Source: Clostridium sp. 12(A)
GTDB taxonomy: Bacteria > Bacillota > Clostridia > Lachnospirales > Lachnospiraceae
Direction of reading: 5' to 3'
NCBI GenBank assembly: GCA_000526575.1
Contig: JAGI01000003.1
Location: 496,001 to 560,000 of the forward strand
Length of the DNA: 64,000 nucleotides
The notes beneath the pieces were generated by a model. The model did no database searches, was not told the DNA's origin, and saw only the letters and a list, made by a program, of their open reading frames with translations. Position 1 is the first letter of the stretch; each line of letters begins with the position of its first letter. Of this stretch, positions 36,599-46,174 are shown in pieces. Made by a program: the position numbers and the translations under genes.

Positions 36599-36685
36599 AT
36601 CCATCTCTCCTTTTTGTACTTATCTTATACCTATCATTCTTTGCATGAAAATCACGTTTCATGCCTGTGGATTTATTAGTTCATA

Positions 36686-36714
36686 ATTATACATCTGTTT
36701 TGTATATTATGCAA
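36686..36714 (-). promoter_or_regulatory. argC operon promoter with ARG-box-like half site
   Basis: Minus-strand TTGCAT (36709-36714) and TATAAT (36686-36691) are 17 bases apart. The -35 sits in TGTATATTATGCAAG, which resembles the ATKCAAK half of the Bacillus ARG box. Confidence 0.65.
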
Positions 36715-36741
36715 GTTCTTTTTAATTTTTATATTTTATGC

Positions 36742-36778
36742 TTGCATTATACCCAGTTTTGGTGTATATTTATGAAAG
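36742..36778 (+). promoter_or_regulatory. argG promoter with candidate ARG box
   Basis: TTGCAT (36742-36747) and TATATT (36765-36770) are 17 bases apart. TGTATATTTATGAAAG at 36763-36778 fits an ArgR/AhrC box and overlaps the -10. CTTGCATTATAC here mirrors ATATTATGCAAG at the argC promoter. Confidence 0.6.
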
Positions 36779-36821
36779 TTCAATTAATAAAAATCCATTT
36801 AAGGCAGAGGAGGAACATAGA

Positions 36822-38045
36822 ATGAAAGAAAAAGTTATTTTAGCTTATTCCGGAGGACTGGATACCACAGCAATTATCCCTTGGTTAAAGGAGCATTTTG
36901 ATTACGATGTTGTTTGCTGCTGCATCGACTGCGGCCAGGGAAATGAATTAGACGGTCTGGAAGAGAGAGCCAAATTATCCGGCGCTTCTAAATTATATAT
37001 TGAAGATCTCGTTGATGATTTCAGCGACAATTACATTATTCCCTGTGTCCAGGCAAATGCCGTATACGAGAATAAATACCTGTTAGGCACTTCCATGGCA
37101 CGTCCTGCCATTGCAAAAAGACTGGTAGAAATTGCAAGAAAAGAAGGAGCCACTGCTATTTGCCACGGAGCTACCGGAAAAGGAAATGACCAGATCCGTT
37201 TTGAGCTTGGCATCAAGGCGCTTGCACCAGATTTAAAGATCATCGCTCCATGGCGTATGACTGATGTATGGACCATGCAGTCCAGAGAAGATGAAATCGA
37301 GTACTGTAAGCAGCATGGAATCGACCTTCCCTTCTCCGCAGACAGCAGCTACAGCCGTGACCGTAACTTATGGCACATCAGCCACGAGGGCTTAGAGCTT
37401 GAGGATCCAGCCAATGAACCTAATTATGACCATCTTTTAGTACTTGGCGTTTCCCCAGAGCAGGCACCAGATGAAGGCGAGTATGTAACCATGACCTTTG
37501 AAAAGGGAGTTCCAGTAAGCGTTAACGGGAAAAAGATGAAGGTTTCTGATATTATCACCACCTTAAATGAGCTGGGCGGAAAGCATGGAATCGGTATCAT
37601 CGACATCGTTGAAAACCGTGTAGTTGGAATGAAATCAAGAGGTGTTTATGAAACTCCAGGCGGCACCATCTTATTAGAGGCTCATCAGCAGTTGGAGGAG
37701 CTTGTGTTAGACCGTGCTACTATGGAAGTGAAAAAGGATATGGGAAATAAATTTGCTCAGATCGTTTACGAAGGAAAATGGTTTACTCCTCTTCGCGAAG
37801 CCATTCAGGCATTCGTAACTTCCACTCAGGAGTATGTGACTGGCGAAGTGAAATTCAAGCTTTATAAAGGAAATATTATTAAGGCTGGAACTACCTCTCC
37901 TTATTCCTTATACAGTGAATCCCTTGCTTCCTTTACCACTGGAGATCTTTATGATCACCATGACGCTGACGGATTCATCACACTGTTCGGCCTTCCGTTA
38001 AAGGTTCGTGCTATGAAGATGCAGGAAGCTGAGAAGAAGAATTAA
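36822..38045 (+). CDS. argG: Argininosuccinate synthase
   Basis: The 407-residue enzyme joins citrulline and aspartate using ATP. The N-terminal P-loop-like motif is [32 protein letters not shown] near residue 118 and [15 protein letters not shown] near 175 complete the signature. The ATG at 36822 follows AGGAGG by 8 bases, and a longer in-frame start is rejected. It is divergent from argC and shares its control region. argH is not in the window. Confidence 0.98.
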   Translation: MKEKVILAYSGGLDTTAIIPWLKEHFDYDVVCCCIDCGQGNELDGLEERAKLSGASKLYIEDLVDDFSDNYIIPCVQANAVYENKYLLGTSMARPAIAKRLVEIARKEGATAICHGATGKGNDQIRFELGIKALAPDLKIIAPWRMTDVWTMQSREDEIEYCKQHGIDLPFSADSSYSRDRNLWHISHEGLELEDPANEPNYDHLLVLGVSPEQAPDEGEYVTMTFEKGVPVSVNGKKMKVSDIITTLNELGGKHGIGIIDIVENRVVGMKSRGVYETPGGTILLEAHQQLEELVLDRATMEVKKDMGNKFAQIVYEGKWFTPLREAIQAFVTSTQEYVTGEVKFKLYKGNIIKAGTTSPYSLYSESLASFTTGDLYDHHDADGFITLFGLPLKVRAMKMQEAEKKN

Positions 38046-38078
38046 GAAGAAATAAAAGGAATAAAAGAAACTAAAAAA

Positions 38079-38134
38079 GGGTACTGCAAAACGGAAAGAA
38101 TAAACGTTTCATTTTGCAGCACCCTCTTTTTATT
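38079..38134 (+). terminator. Terminator after argG
   Basis: GGGTACTGCAAAA pairs with TTTTGCAGCACCC and is followed by TCTTTTTATT. The other strand reads A-rich ends, so it may also serve the convergent GNAT gene that ends at 38130. Confidence 0.8.
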
Positions 38135-38603
38135 CTCCTAATTGCTTTAAGGAATCCCCGGTAACCCGGTAAACAGTCCACTCATCCATAGAAACCGCTC
38201 CCATGGAACGGTAAAAGTCTATGCTTTTCTGATTCCAGTCAAGACATGACCACTCCAGTCTTCCACAGCCACGCTCTACGGTTATGGTTGCCAGTTTTTT
38301 AAGAAGCGCTTTTCCTACTCCCGCTCCCCGGTATTCTGATCTCACAAAAAGGTCTTCCAGATAGATGCCGGCTCTTCCAAGGAAGGTGGAGAAGTTATGG
38401 AAGAACAGGATAAAGCCTGCTTCCTTTCCGTCAGCCTGAGCCAGAATAACCTCTGCTTTTTTCTGGTTAAATAACCACTCTTCTAAAATCTCCTCCGTTG
38501 CTACTACTTCATCCTGTAGCTTTTCGTATTCAGCCAGTTCCTTAATATATTCGAGAATCAATCCTAAGTCCTGTCTGTCAGCATATCGAAAAGTAATCTC
38601 CAT
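38130..38603 (-). CDS. GNAT acetyltransferase, diamine/thialysine type
   Basis: The 157-residue protein resembles the spermidine/thialysine N-acetyltransferase subgroup: YADRQDLGLILEYIKELAEYEKL at the N terminus, ATEEILEEWLF, a clear CoA loop VRSEYRGAGVGKALLKKLA, and WNQKSIDFYRSMGA. It likely acetylates a small amine; substrate is not proven. It is monocistronic and convergent with argG. Confidence 0.88.
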   Translation of the reverse strand: MEITFRYADRQDLGLILEYIKELAEYEKLQDEVVATEEILEEWLFNQKKAEVILAQADGKEAGFILFFHNFSTFLGRAGIYLEDLFVRSEYRGAGVGKALLKKLATITVERGCGRLEWSCLDWNQKSIDFYRSMGAVSMDEWTVYRVTGDSLKQLGE

Positions 38604-38644
38604 TTCATTTTCCTCCTGAATGTAATTTATTTAATGCCTTATAT

Positions 38645-39532
38645 TCACTGCTTCTCCAGCGCTTTCTTAATGCGGGGAATCATCTGTTTTGTATAAATAT
38701 AACCATTTTCCATGCACTCCTCCATGCAGTCAAAGGTAAGAAGTCCTGCTTCCTTTGGTAAAGGCGGCTTTAAGAGCATGACCTCGCCTCCGCTTCCGCA
38801 GTCCTTTAAATCCCGGCTCATCACGGAGAAGGAATGATAAGCGATCTCTATAATGGAATCGTCATGAGGCTTCTCATACTTTTCTCCAATATCCACGCCT
38901 AACACTCTGGGGACTCCGGCGGCAATTAATAAGTCTACCGGAAGATTGTTGGTCACTCCCCCATCTACCAGCAGAAAATTCTTAATAGGTCTTGGGCGGA
39001 AGATGGCGGGAACAGAAGAACTTGCCATCATCACCTCACACAAGGTACCGCTTCTCTCCCATTTTACATGTTCCAGTTTTAAGGCCGAGAGAGGAATCTG
39101 TTCCTGAAATAAATTGGTGAATACAATGGTATCTCCGCTGTTAATATCCACAGCCGGAATCAAAATTCCTCTGCATTTCCCCTGTATTCCTAAATTGTTG
39201 GTAAGATCACAAAGAAAATTTTGTAATCGGTTTCCCTTAATGAGACCTCTAAGGGAAGTCTGCTTTCCCAATATAATCTGGGGAAGAAATAACGCAATCC
39301 CAAGAACGTCAGGGTCAATCAGGCTTTTTCCGTGCTTGGCTAACCAACGCACCGTCTCCCTCATTTCCCCAATGTCCATACCTGCTGCGTAAAGCCCTGC
39401 CACTATGCTTCCAGCGCTGGCTCCTGCGATATAATCCGGTAGAAGTCCATTCTCCTCCAAGGCTGTTAAAACACCCACATGGGCAGCCCCTCTGGTACCG
39501 CCCCCTGCCAGCGCCAGTCCGTAATCTGCCAT
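38645..39532 (-). CDS. Patatin-like phospholipase family protein
   Basis: The 295-residue hydrolase has the oxyanion loop GGGTRGAAHVGVL at residues 10-22, the nucleophile elbow GASAGS near residue 38 and the catalytic Asp in LVDGGVTNNLPVDLL near residue 198. This is the Ser-Asp dyad of bacterial patatins (RssA/YlbK-like). It lacks a signal peptide, so it acts inside the cell, probably on lipids. GGAGAGAAG precedes the ATG. Confidence 0.93.
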   Translation of the reverse strand: MADYGLALAGGGTRGAAHVGVLTALEENGLLPDYIAGASAGSIVAGLYAAGMDIGEMRETVRWLAKHGKSLIDPDVLGIALFLPQIILGKQTSLRGLIKGNRLQNFLCDLTNNLGIQGKCRGILIPAVDINSGDTIVFTNLFQEQIPLSALKLEHVKWERSGTLCEVMMASSSVPAIFRPRPIKNFLLVDGGVTNNLPVDLLIAAGVPRVLGVDIGEKYEKPHDDSIIEIAYHSFSVMSRDLKDCGSGGEVMLLKPPLPKEAGLLTFDCMEECMENGYIYTKQMIPRIKKALEKQ

Positions 39533-39615
39533 TCTTCTCTCCTCGCGTTTCAGCTAGGTTTCAGAAAAATTTATGCCCTGGAGGAGAAATATATACCTGT
39601 CCTCAGGATACAAAG

Positions 39616-39672
39616 AAGAACAGATTTTAAGGCATCCCAAACCCCTGGGATCGCTACTTAAAAACTGTTCTT
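39616..39672 (-). terminator. Long hairpin after the amidase gene
   Basis: AAGAACAG, TTTTAAG and ATCCCA pair in turn with TGGGAT, CTTAAAA and CTGTTCTT, giving a three-part stem with a small AACCCC loop. The following T tract is weak on the minus strand, so termination is likely but imperfect. Confidence 0.55.
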
Positions 39673-39710
39673 CATTTCTTTATTTCAATGGATTTGACTA
39701 ACCCAATGGA

Positions 39711-40829
39711 TTATTTGGCATAATAAGCATCGACACCGTCTGCAATTCCCTTGGCGATCTTATCCCGGTATTCTTCCGAAGCCATCTTCTGGTCTTCCTC
39801 TGGATTGCTTAAAAATCCCATCTCTACAATGGTCACCGGAATCTTACACCAGTTGATGCCGCTCATGGAATCAGTCTCCTGAATTCCCTTGTTCTTAAAT
39901 CCAGTCTGTGCTGCAATTCCATCAACGACTGTCTTAGAAAGAGCATGGCTCTTATCGTATAGATTGCCGTTGTATGGATTTTTCGATGTCTGGCTCATAG
40001 TTAAAACACCATGAACACTGCTGTCATTTAAAGAATTGGCATGAACCCGGATAAAGATATCGGCTCCGCTTTTGTTTGCCATCTCAGCTCTCTCCGCATT
40101 GCTGATATTCACATCATCGGACTCACGGATCATATACACCTGATAGCCTCTGTCCGTCAGCTCTTTTTTCAGCTTTAAGGATACGGCAAGGGTAAGCTTA
40201 TATTCGGGGATTCCGGTCTTAACTCCGGTTGCTCCTGATGCCACCTTCGCCTTCATCTGGGAAGAGCCTGGGGCAACTGGTTCCTTCTCAGAATTTCCCT
40301 TAGCCTGATGACCTGCATCAATGGCTATGATCTTACCTGCTCCCTTTGAAGAAACTGCAGACGCTTTGCTTGGTTCTTCTTCCTTTGGCTTGTCCTTTGA
40401 CAAGTACTGGGAAGAGACATAGCTGATCTTTCCATCAAGCACCACCCGGCTCCAGGAGCTGCTATAGCCGGTCCGCTTTAAGGAAGTGCCTTTGTTAAGC
40501 TTTGTAAGAATCTCACCACTGGAAGAAGGAGACTTTCTTACATTTACTGATGTGGCAGTCACGTATACGGTTTCATCTTCTCCCTGAAATGCAGGAGCCG
40601 TTTCCTTTGTGACAGATGCCTCATTGGAGCTTGATTCCGCTTTTCCTGAACTGTCTTCTATGGAAACAGGAGCTGTCTCCTTATCTCCCTCAGGCAGACC
40701 ACCCTGGGCTTCTTCCACCGAAGGGGCATCCAGGGCCTGGTACTTTTTCTGACAGCCCATAAGGACTGATGCACAAAGAAGAAGCATAAAAAGGAGTAAC
40801 CAGACCTTACTTTTTCTTAGATTTCTCAC
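39711..40829 (-). CDS. N-acetylmuramoyl-L-alanine amidase, lipoprotein with SH3 domain
   Basis: The 372-residue protein has a lipoprotein signal ending in LMGC (Cys 26). A low-complexity Ser/Glu linker follows, then a bacterial SH3 domain at about residues 90-150 ([19 protein letters not shown]). An Amidase_3 catalytic domain fills the rest from about residue 168. Zinc and catalytic residues are visible as His in AIDAGHQ, Glu in GIPEYKLTL, His in RVHANS and Glu in VEMGFLSN. It cleaves the bond between muramic acid and the stem peptide at the outer membrane face. Its ATG overlaps the mnmA stop by 4 bases. Confidence 0.94.
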   Translation of the reverse strand: MRNLRKSKVWLLLFMLLLCASVLMGCQKKYQALDAPSVEEAQGGLPEGDKETAPVSIEDSSGKAESSSNEASVTKETAPAFQGEDETVYVTATSVNVRKSPSSSGEILTKLNKGTSLKRTGYSSSWSRVVLDGKISYVSSQYLSKDKPKEEEPSKASAVSSKGAGKIIAIDAGHQAKGNSEKEPVAPGSSQMKAKVASGATGVKTGIPEYKLTLAVSLKLKKELTDRGYQVYMIRESDDVNISNAERAEMANKSGADIFIRVHANSLNDSSVHGVLTMSQTSKNPYNGNLYDKSHALSKTVVDGIAAQTGFKNKGIQETDSMSGINWCKIPVTIVEMGFLSNPEEDQKMASEEYRDKIAKGIADGVDAYYAK

Positions 40830-41905
40830 AGTATGGTTCCTCCTCCTACTACATAGTCCCCATCATAAAATACCACTGCCTGTCCAGGTGTGATTGCACG
40901 CTGAGGTTCCTCAAAGCGGCACTCTACGATTCCATCTTCCACTTCCTTTATGGTACAGGAAGCACCCTTGTGGCTGTAACGGATCTTGGCAGTAACCTTC
41001 ATCTCTTCCCCATGAAGCCCGTCCACTGACATCCAGTTAAGGGTACCGGCACGAAGGGTATCTGAAAATACATCTTCTCCCTTTCCAATGACTACTTCAT
41101 TGGTTTCCGGGCGGATCTCCACCACAAAGACAGGATATCCCATGGATAAGTTAAGACCTTTTCTCTGGCCCACCGTATAATGGGTAATGCCTTTATGACG
41201 CCCGATGACCTTGCCGTCTAAATCTACAAAGTTACCTTCCGGTGCTTTTTCTCCTGCATTCTCTTCAATAAAGCCTGCATAATCATTATCCGGAATAAAG
41301 CAGATCTCCTGGCTGTCCGGCTTATGAGCGACCCGCAGGCTGATCTGAGTGGCTATCTCTCTGATCTGGTCCTTGGAATAAGCGCCTACCGGCATTAAGG
41401 TACGGGAAAGCTGCTCCTGGGTCAGATTATAAAGGGCATAGGTCTGGTCCTTCGCAGCAGTGACTGACTTTTTTAAGGCAAACCGTCCGTTTGGCAGCTT
41501 GTCTATCTGGGCGTAGTGGCCGGTTGCAATGTAATCGGCACCAATATCCAGACTCCGTTTTAAGAGAGATTCCCATTTCACATAGCGGTTACAGGCGATG
41601 CAGGGATTGGGCGTTCTTCCCTTTTGGTATTCCTCTACAAAATAATCAATAACACTTGATTTAAATTCCTCTTTGAAATTCATGACATAATAAGGAATAG
41701 AAAGATCCCAGGCAACACGTCTGGCATCGTCTACTGCACTGAGTCCGCAGCAACCTCCGTTTTCTTCCTGGGTATTATTATCCTCATCCTGCCATATCTG
41801 CATGGTGACTCCGATCACGTCGTAACCCTGCTCTTTTAAAAGCCAGGCGGCGACTGAGGAATCCACGCCTCCTGACATTCCAACTACTACTTTCGCTTTA
41901 CTCAT
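40826..41905 (-). CDS. mnmA: tRNA-specific 2-thiouridylase
   Basis: The 359-residue enzyme makes the 2-thiouridine at position 34 of Lys, Glu and Gln tRNAs. The ATP-pyrophosphatase loop [15 protein letters not shown] is at residues about 9-23. The catalytic cysteines are in [12 protein letters not shown] and SQEICFIPD. Sulfur is received from a cysteine desulfurase, and iscS lies just upstream. The ATG at 41905 gives the standard length; a longer frame would overlap iscU by about 100 bases. Confidence 0.96.
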   Translation of the reverse strand: MSKAKVVVGMSGGVDSSVAAWLLKEQGYDVIGVTMQIWQDEDNNTQEENGGCCGLSAVDDARRVAWDLSIPYYVMNFKEEFKSSVIDYFVEEYQKGRTPNPCIACNRYVKWESLLKRSLDIGADYIATGHYAQIDKLPNGRFALKKSVTAAKDQTYALYNLTQEQLSRTLMPVGAYSKDQIREIATQISLRVAHKPDSQEICFIPDNDYAGFIEENAGEKAPEGNFVDLDGKVIGRHKGITHYTVGQRKGLNLSMGYPVFVVEIRPETNEVVIGKGEDVFSDTLRAGTLNWMSVDGLHGEEMKVTAKIRYSHKGASCTIKEVEDGIVECRFEEPQRAITPGQAVVFYDGDYVVGGGTIL

Positions 41906-41954
41906 AGCTTCACGCTTCCACTTTCCGCCCACGCTTCTGGGTATAGAAGGCTTC

Positions 41955-42392
41955 TTAATATTCTTCTTCAACCTCTTCTTCACCAATATCAGACTTTGGT
42001 TTCTTAAGGCCGTCAATTTTAATCCCGTTCTTATTTGCATAATCCCATAACGCGGCATGAATTGCTTCCTCTGCCAATAAAGAACAGTGTACCTTTACTG
42101 GAGGAAGTCCGTCGAGTGCCTCACAAACGGCCTGGTTGGTAATCTCCATGGCCTCCTGTACTGTCTTTCCCTTTACAAGCTCGGTTGCCATACTGCTGGT
42201 AGCAACAGCTGCACCGCAGCCAAAGGTTTTAAATTTTACATCCTGAATGACCTGATTCTCATCAATGTCCAGGTACATTCTCATGATATCTCCGCACTTT
42301 GCATTTCCTACGGTACCCATACCGCTTGCGTTCTCTATTTCTCCAACATTTCTTGGATGTTCAAAATGATCCATTACTTTTTCAGTATACAT
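41955..42392 (-). CDS. iscU: Iron-sulfur cluster scaffold protein, IscU/NifU N-terminal type
   Basis: The 145-residue scaffold starts [17 protein letters not shown] and holds the three cluster-binding cysteines in GNAKCGD, FGCGAA and [12 protein letters not shown]. It assembles Fe-S clusters with sulfur from the adjacent desulfurase. It corresponds only to the N-terminal domain of full NifU, so it is a general housekeeping scaffold. GGAGAATATAGAAT precedes the ATG. Confidence 0.94.
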   Translation of the reverse strand: MYTEKVMDHFEHPRNVGEIENASGMGTVGNAKCGDIMRMYLDIDENQVIQDVKFKTFGCGAAVATSSMATELVKGKTVQEAMEITNQAVCEALDGLPPVKVHCSLLAEEAIHAALWDYANKNGIKIDGLKKPKSDIGEEEVEEEY

Positions 42393-42454
42393 ATTCTATA
42401 TTCTCCATTTCCAGGTAATGATTCCCAATTGTGATCGTCTGTCGATTGAATGTT

Positions 42455-43639
42455 TTATTTGGCCTGATGTCTCATATAATCTTCATAAAGAGGTGACATG
42501 CTGCGAAGCTTATCTACAATCTCTTTCATGGACTCCACTACATAATCCATCTCTTCTCTGGTATTAACCTGATCCAGGGTAAGGCGAAGGGATCCATGAG
42601 CGATCTCATGAGGCAGCCCAATGGCTAAAAGTACATGGGATGGATCTAAAGACCCGGAAGTACAGGCGGAACCGCTGGAGCCGCAGATGCCCTTCATATC
42701 CAGCATGATGAGAAGAGATTCTCCCTCAATGAACTGGAATGCAAAATTAACATTATTGGAAAGTCTGTTCTTTCTATGACCATTAATCCTGGTATACGGA
42801 ATCTCATCCATGACGCGATTCATTAAATATTCCCGGAGATCGGTTTCTTTCTGGATTCTTTCATCCATCTCTGAAATGGCAAGCTCAACCGCTTTTCCAA
42901 AGCCAACGATTCCTGGAACATTCTCAGTTCCTGCACGGCGCTTTCTTTCCTGACCGCCTCCGTGTACAAAGGAACGGGATTTGATTCCGGTTCTTATATA
43001 TAGAAAGCCAATGCCCTTTGGTCCGTTGATTTTATGACCGCTGGCACTGAGCATATCGATATTGTATTCATCTACATTAATCGGCACATGACCGAAAGCC
43101 TGGACTGCATCCGTATGGAAGAGAACTCCGCGTTCCTTTGCAATCTGTCCAATTTCTTTGATTGGTTCTATGGTACCAATTTCGTTATTGGCAAACATAA
43201 TGGTAATGAGAATGGTATCCGGACGAATGGCTTTTTTTAATTCCTCCAGTTTTATCACACCGTTCTCATCTACATCTAAATAAGTAACTTCAAAGCCCCG
43301 TTTTTCTAAATACTCACAGGTGTGAAGCACCGCATGATGTTCAATCTTGCTGGTAATGATGTGTTTTCCTTTTGTTTCGTAGGCTTCTGCCGTAGCAATC
43401 AGTGCCCAGTTATCAGCCTCCGAGCCGCCTGCGGTAAAATAAATCTCATTGGATTTTGCACCCAGGGCGTTTGCAATGGTCTCTCTGGCTCCTGTAATGG
43501 CCTTTTTTGAGATCCCGGAAAACTCATATACGGAAGATGGATTTCCATAAAATTCCGTAAAATAAGGCAGCATAGTCTCCACGACCTCTGGTCGTGTTTT
43601 CGTCGTTGCTGCATTGTCAAGATAAATCAACTGCTTCAT
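42455..43639 (-). CDS. iscS: Cysteine desulfurase, IscS/NifS family
   Basis: The 394-residue PLP enzyme takes sulfur from cysteine for Fe-S clusters and thiolation. The start YLDNAATTKTRPEVVETML, the PLP Lys in SASGHKINGPKGIGFLY near residue 203, and the catalytic Cys loop GSSGSACTSGSLDPSHVL near residue 325 are all present. It heads the iscS-iscU-mnmA operon. A Fur-like site lies in its upstream region. Confidence 0.95.
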   Translation of the reverse strand: MKQLIYLDNAATTKTRPEVVETMLPYFTEFYGNPSSVYEFSGISKKAITGARETIANALGAKSNEIYFTAGGSEADNWALIATAEAYETKGKHIITSKIEHHAVLHTCEYLEKRGFEVTYLDVDENGVIKLEELKKAIRPDTILITIMFANNEIGTIEPIKEIGQIAKERGVLFHTDAVQAFGHVPINVDEYNIDMLSASGHKINGPKGIGFLYIRTGIKSRSFVHGGGQERKRRAGTENVPGIVGFGKAVELAISEMDERIQKETDLREYLMNRVMDEIPYTRINGHRKNRLSNNVNFAFQFIEGESLLIMLDMKGICGSSGSACTSGSLDPSHVLLAIGLPHEIAHGSLRLTLDQVNTREEMDYVVESMKEIVDKLRSMSPLYEDYMRHQAK

Positions 43640-43725
43640 AGTTGTTAGTTCCGCCTTTCTGTAGTTCTAAAGTTAAAAGCTTCATCTACAAATTCTATTA
43701 TACACACATTTCCTAGAATTTCAAT

Positions 43726-43744
43726 AGGAATGATTCTCATTATG
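43726..43744. promoter_or_regulatory. Candidate Fur box upstream of iscS
   Basis: Minus-strand CATAATGAGAATCATTCCT matches 14 of 19 positions of the classical Fur consensus. It lies about 87 bases before the iscS ATG. A second weaker copy (ATAATAATTCTCATTTCC) lies at about 43780-43797 near the divergent gene. Confidence 0.4.
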
Positions 43745-43807
43745 AATATGTCATGAAGAAAGAATGCCTTCCATATATTATAATAATTCTCATTTCCAGG
43801 AGATTTC

Positions 43808-45355
43808 ATGAATGAATCTTTAAAGATCCCACGAAAACTCTCTCCAACAAAATATGCACTTTTGACCGGCACGATTCTCCTTACTTCTGCCGGACTGATT
43901 ACCAGAGTGCTGGGCTTTTTTTACCGCATCTTTCTCTCCAGAACCATCGGTGCTGAGGGTCTTGGAGTCTTTAATTTAATTCACCCGGTCTTTGGCATCT
44001 GCTTTGCCTTATGCGCAGGCTCGATTCAGACCGCCATATCCCAGTCCGTAGCCGCAAATGCCAGAAAAGGACGGTCTATTTTCCGCACCGGCCTTGTGAT
44101 TTCTGTGGGAATTTCCGTGGTTTTGGCATATGGTATCATTCAGTTTAAGGATATCATAGCAAATAACATCCTTATGGAACCCAGATGCGCCCCTCTTTTA
44201 ATCTTTGTGGCTGTGTCCGTTCCCTGTGCCGCCATTCACGCATGCATCAATGGTTACTATTATGGTATGCAAAGACCTCAGGTTCCGGCCTTCGCACAGA
44301 TCATGGAACAATCCGTCCGGATTGGGGCCGTGTTCCTGATTGCTGATATTATGATAAAATCCGGGATGACAATCACCGTTCAGCTTGCTGTACTGGGCCA
44401 CTTAATTGGAGAAGTGGCATCTTCCCTTTATACCATTACTGCCTACCGGTTCTTTCCGCCTAAAATGGCATCAGACGCTGCTCCCATACACTCTGGCTTT
44501 CGGGATACCGCCCCAGAGCTTATGCAGTTTGCCCTCCCTCTTATGGGAAACCGCCTTATTTTAAATATCCTGGCAAGTGCGGAGGCAATCTTAATTCCCA
44601 GCAGACTCCAGATGTCAGGTCTTTCTGACTCTGCTGCTCTATCCGTTTATGGTGTGCTGACCGGAATGGCTCTGCCCTTTATTTTGTTCCCTTCTACGGT
44701 ATTTAATTCCCTTGCTGTTCTCCTGCTTCCAACGGTTGCAGAAGCCCAGTCAGAGGGAAATGAACGGAGAATCGGATCAGCCATCTCCATGTCACTGCGC
44801 TACTGCCTGTATGTGGGTATCCTTTGCATTGGCATATTTACCATGTTTGGGGATGACCTTGGTGTCAGCGTGTTCAAAGACAATACGGCGGGAAGCTATA
44901 TGACAATCCTTGCCTGGCTATGCCCCTTTTTATACCTGGTCACTACAATGGGAAGTATTTTAAATGGTCTTGGAAGAACCTCTGTCACCTTTGTCCAGAA
45001 CGTGATTTCCATGGTGGTTCGACTCCTCTTTGTCCTTATTGGCATTCCAAGGTTTGGAATCCTGGCCTATCTGGTGGGGGCTTTGGTAAGCGAAATCTTA
45101 TTGGCTCTCATGCATGTTCTCACCTTAAAGAAAAAAATGGATTTTGTCTGGAACGCCTGGGATATGATTGTAAAGCCATCGGCTCTCATGATACTGGCCA
45201 TTGGAATTTATTATGCCGCTATTTCCTTTACAGATCCCTTTGACGGCCTCCCCCTGTTTCTTAAAACAGTCCTACATATCATGGCCTTATGTATCTTCTA
45301 TTTAGGGTTACTCTTAGGTGCTCACGTTATGAAAAAGGATGAGACCGAGACTTGA
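43808..45355 (+). CDS. SpoVB/MATE-like polysaccharide flippase
   Basis: The 515-residue protein has 14 predicted membrane helices and belongs to the polysaccharide transport part of the MOP superfamily. The N-terminal segment LLTSAGLITRVLGFFYRIFL and the region around IGAEGLGVFNLIHPVFG are typical of SpoVB/YtgP proteins, which flip lipid-linked precursors during spore cortex or envelope synthesis. The exact substrate is unknown. It is divergent from iscS. The ATG is preceded by CCAGGAGATTTC. Confidence 0.9.
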   Translation: MNESLKIPRKLSPTKYALLTGTILLTSAGLITRVLGFFYRIFLSRTIGAEGLGVFNLIHPVFGICFALCAGSIQTAISQSVAANARKGRSIFRTGLVISVGISVVLAYGIIQFKDIIANNILMEPRCAPLLIFVAVSVPCAAIHACINGYYYGMQRPQVPAFAQIMEQSVRIGAVFLIADIMIKSGMTITVQLAVLGHLIGEVASSLYTITAYRFFPPKMASDAAPIHSGFRDTAPELMQFALPLMGNRLILNILASAEAILIPSRLQMSGLSDSAALSVYGVLTGMALPFILFPSTVFNSLAVLLLPTVAEAQSEGNERRIGSAISMSLRYCLYVGILCIGIFTMFGDDLGVSVFKDNTAGSYMTILAWLCPFLYLVTTMGSILNGLGRTSVTFVQNVISMVVRLLFVLIGIPRFGILAYLVGALVSEILLALMHVLTLKKKMDFVWNAWDMIVKPSALMILAIGIYYAAISFTDPFDGLPLFLKTVLHIMALCIFYLGLLLGAHVMKKDETET

Positions 45356-45379
45356 CTTCAAACTCCTTATTGATATAAT
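45352..45379 (+). promoter_or_regulatory. Promoter of the Crp-type regulator gene
   Basis: TTGACT, whose bases overlap the stop of the preceding flippase gene, and TATAAT are 16 bases apart, ending about 25 bases before the start codon. Confidence 0.6.
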
Positions 45380-45404
45380 GATAAAAAAGGAGTGAGTCGA
45401 TTCC

Positions 45405-46091
45405 ATGGATGTGAAAGAAGCATGTTCCCAAATTGAATTGTTTCAAATGATATCGGAAAAATCAAACGCCGCGCTGGAAGCCTGCGGAAGTCTGCGCCGC
45501 ATTCCAAAGGGAACTCATCTCTTTTGGGATAAGGAAATGAACCAGACTCTTTATATGGTAGTTACCGGATTTGTATCCCTTTATAAAATCAATTCCCAGG
45601 GGGAAAGAAAAACTGTATTTCTTCTTGGCAAGGGCGATGTGGTCAATGAGGAGGTCTTACAGAACATGCCGGCTTCCATTAACTGCGAGGCCTTTGAATC
45701 TTCCCTGGTATTATGTTTTCATAAAATGGATTTTCTGGCAATCATGCGTCAGGACTTTTCCCTGACAAAAGCCATGTTCGATTCTCTGGCCTTAAAAAAC
45801 CGTCGTCTGTACCGCCAGTTAAAAAATACGTCCAATTCCCTCCACGGGGAAAAGCGGGTAGCTGCTAAGCTTTGGAGACTGTCTAAGGATTATGGCGTTA
45901 CAGAGCCTGACGGAACTTTAATTAATATGGAGCTAAGCGTTACCTATCTGGCGGATATGCTGGGCTCAAGACGGGAAACCGTGTCCCGCCATCTAAAGCA
46001 TCTCACTGAACAAGGTCTCATCCGATCTCAGAATGGAAAAATTGTCATTCCTGACAGGGAGGCCCTCTCTGTTTTTTTCAAGTCACCGTGA
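45405..46091 (+). CDS. Crp/Fnr-family regulator next to asr genes
   Basis: The 228-residue protein has an N-terminal cyclic-nucleotide-binding-like beta barrel (residues about 20-130) and a C-terminal Crp winged helix with recognition segment VTYLADMLGSRRETVSRHLKHL. The barrel lacks an Fnr-type N-terminal cysteine cluster, so the signal is not oxygen sensing by a 4Fe-4S cluster; the effector is unknown. Its place before the FNT-asrABC genes suggests it controls sulfite reduction. A terminator overlaps its own stop codon, so it is a separate transcript. Confidence 0.9.
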   Translation: MDVKEACSQIELFQMISEKSNAALEACGSLRRIPKGTHLFWDKEMNQTLYMVVTGFVSLYKINSQGERKTVFLLGKGDVVNEEVLQNMPASINCEAFESSLVLCFHKMDFLAIMRQDFSLTKAMFDSLALKNRRLYRQLKNTSNSLHGEKRVAAKLWRLSKDYGVTEPDGTLINMELSVTYLADMLGSRRETVSRHLKHLTEQGLIRSQNGKIVIPDREALSVFFKSP

Positions 46092-46113
46092 TATAAATCA
46101 CGGTGATTTTTTT
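46083..46113 (+). terminator. Terminator overlapping the regulator stop codon
   Basis: TCACCGTGAT-ATAA-ATCACGGTGA is a perfect 10-base dyad followed by eight T. The regulator stop TGA lies in the left arm. Being a perfect dyad it could also be a protein site. Confidence 0.8.
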
Positions 46114-46174
46114 ATTTATTGATTATACTGTCATTACAGGAAGATTGATAAAAAATAAACAAAGGAGGTAATTT

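Noticed and set aside
41955-43639. nif-specific nifU and nifS
   Set aside because: The scaffold has only the IscU domain, the genes are coupled to mnmA and lie about 14 kb from the nif operon, so they are general Fe-S genes.
46083-46106. Perfect dyad after the Crp-type gene as its DNA binding site
   Set aside because: A T run follows directly and the dyad overlaps the stop codon, so a terminator is the simpler explanation.
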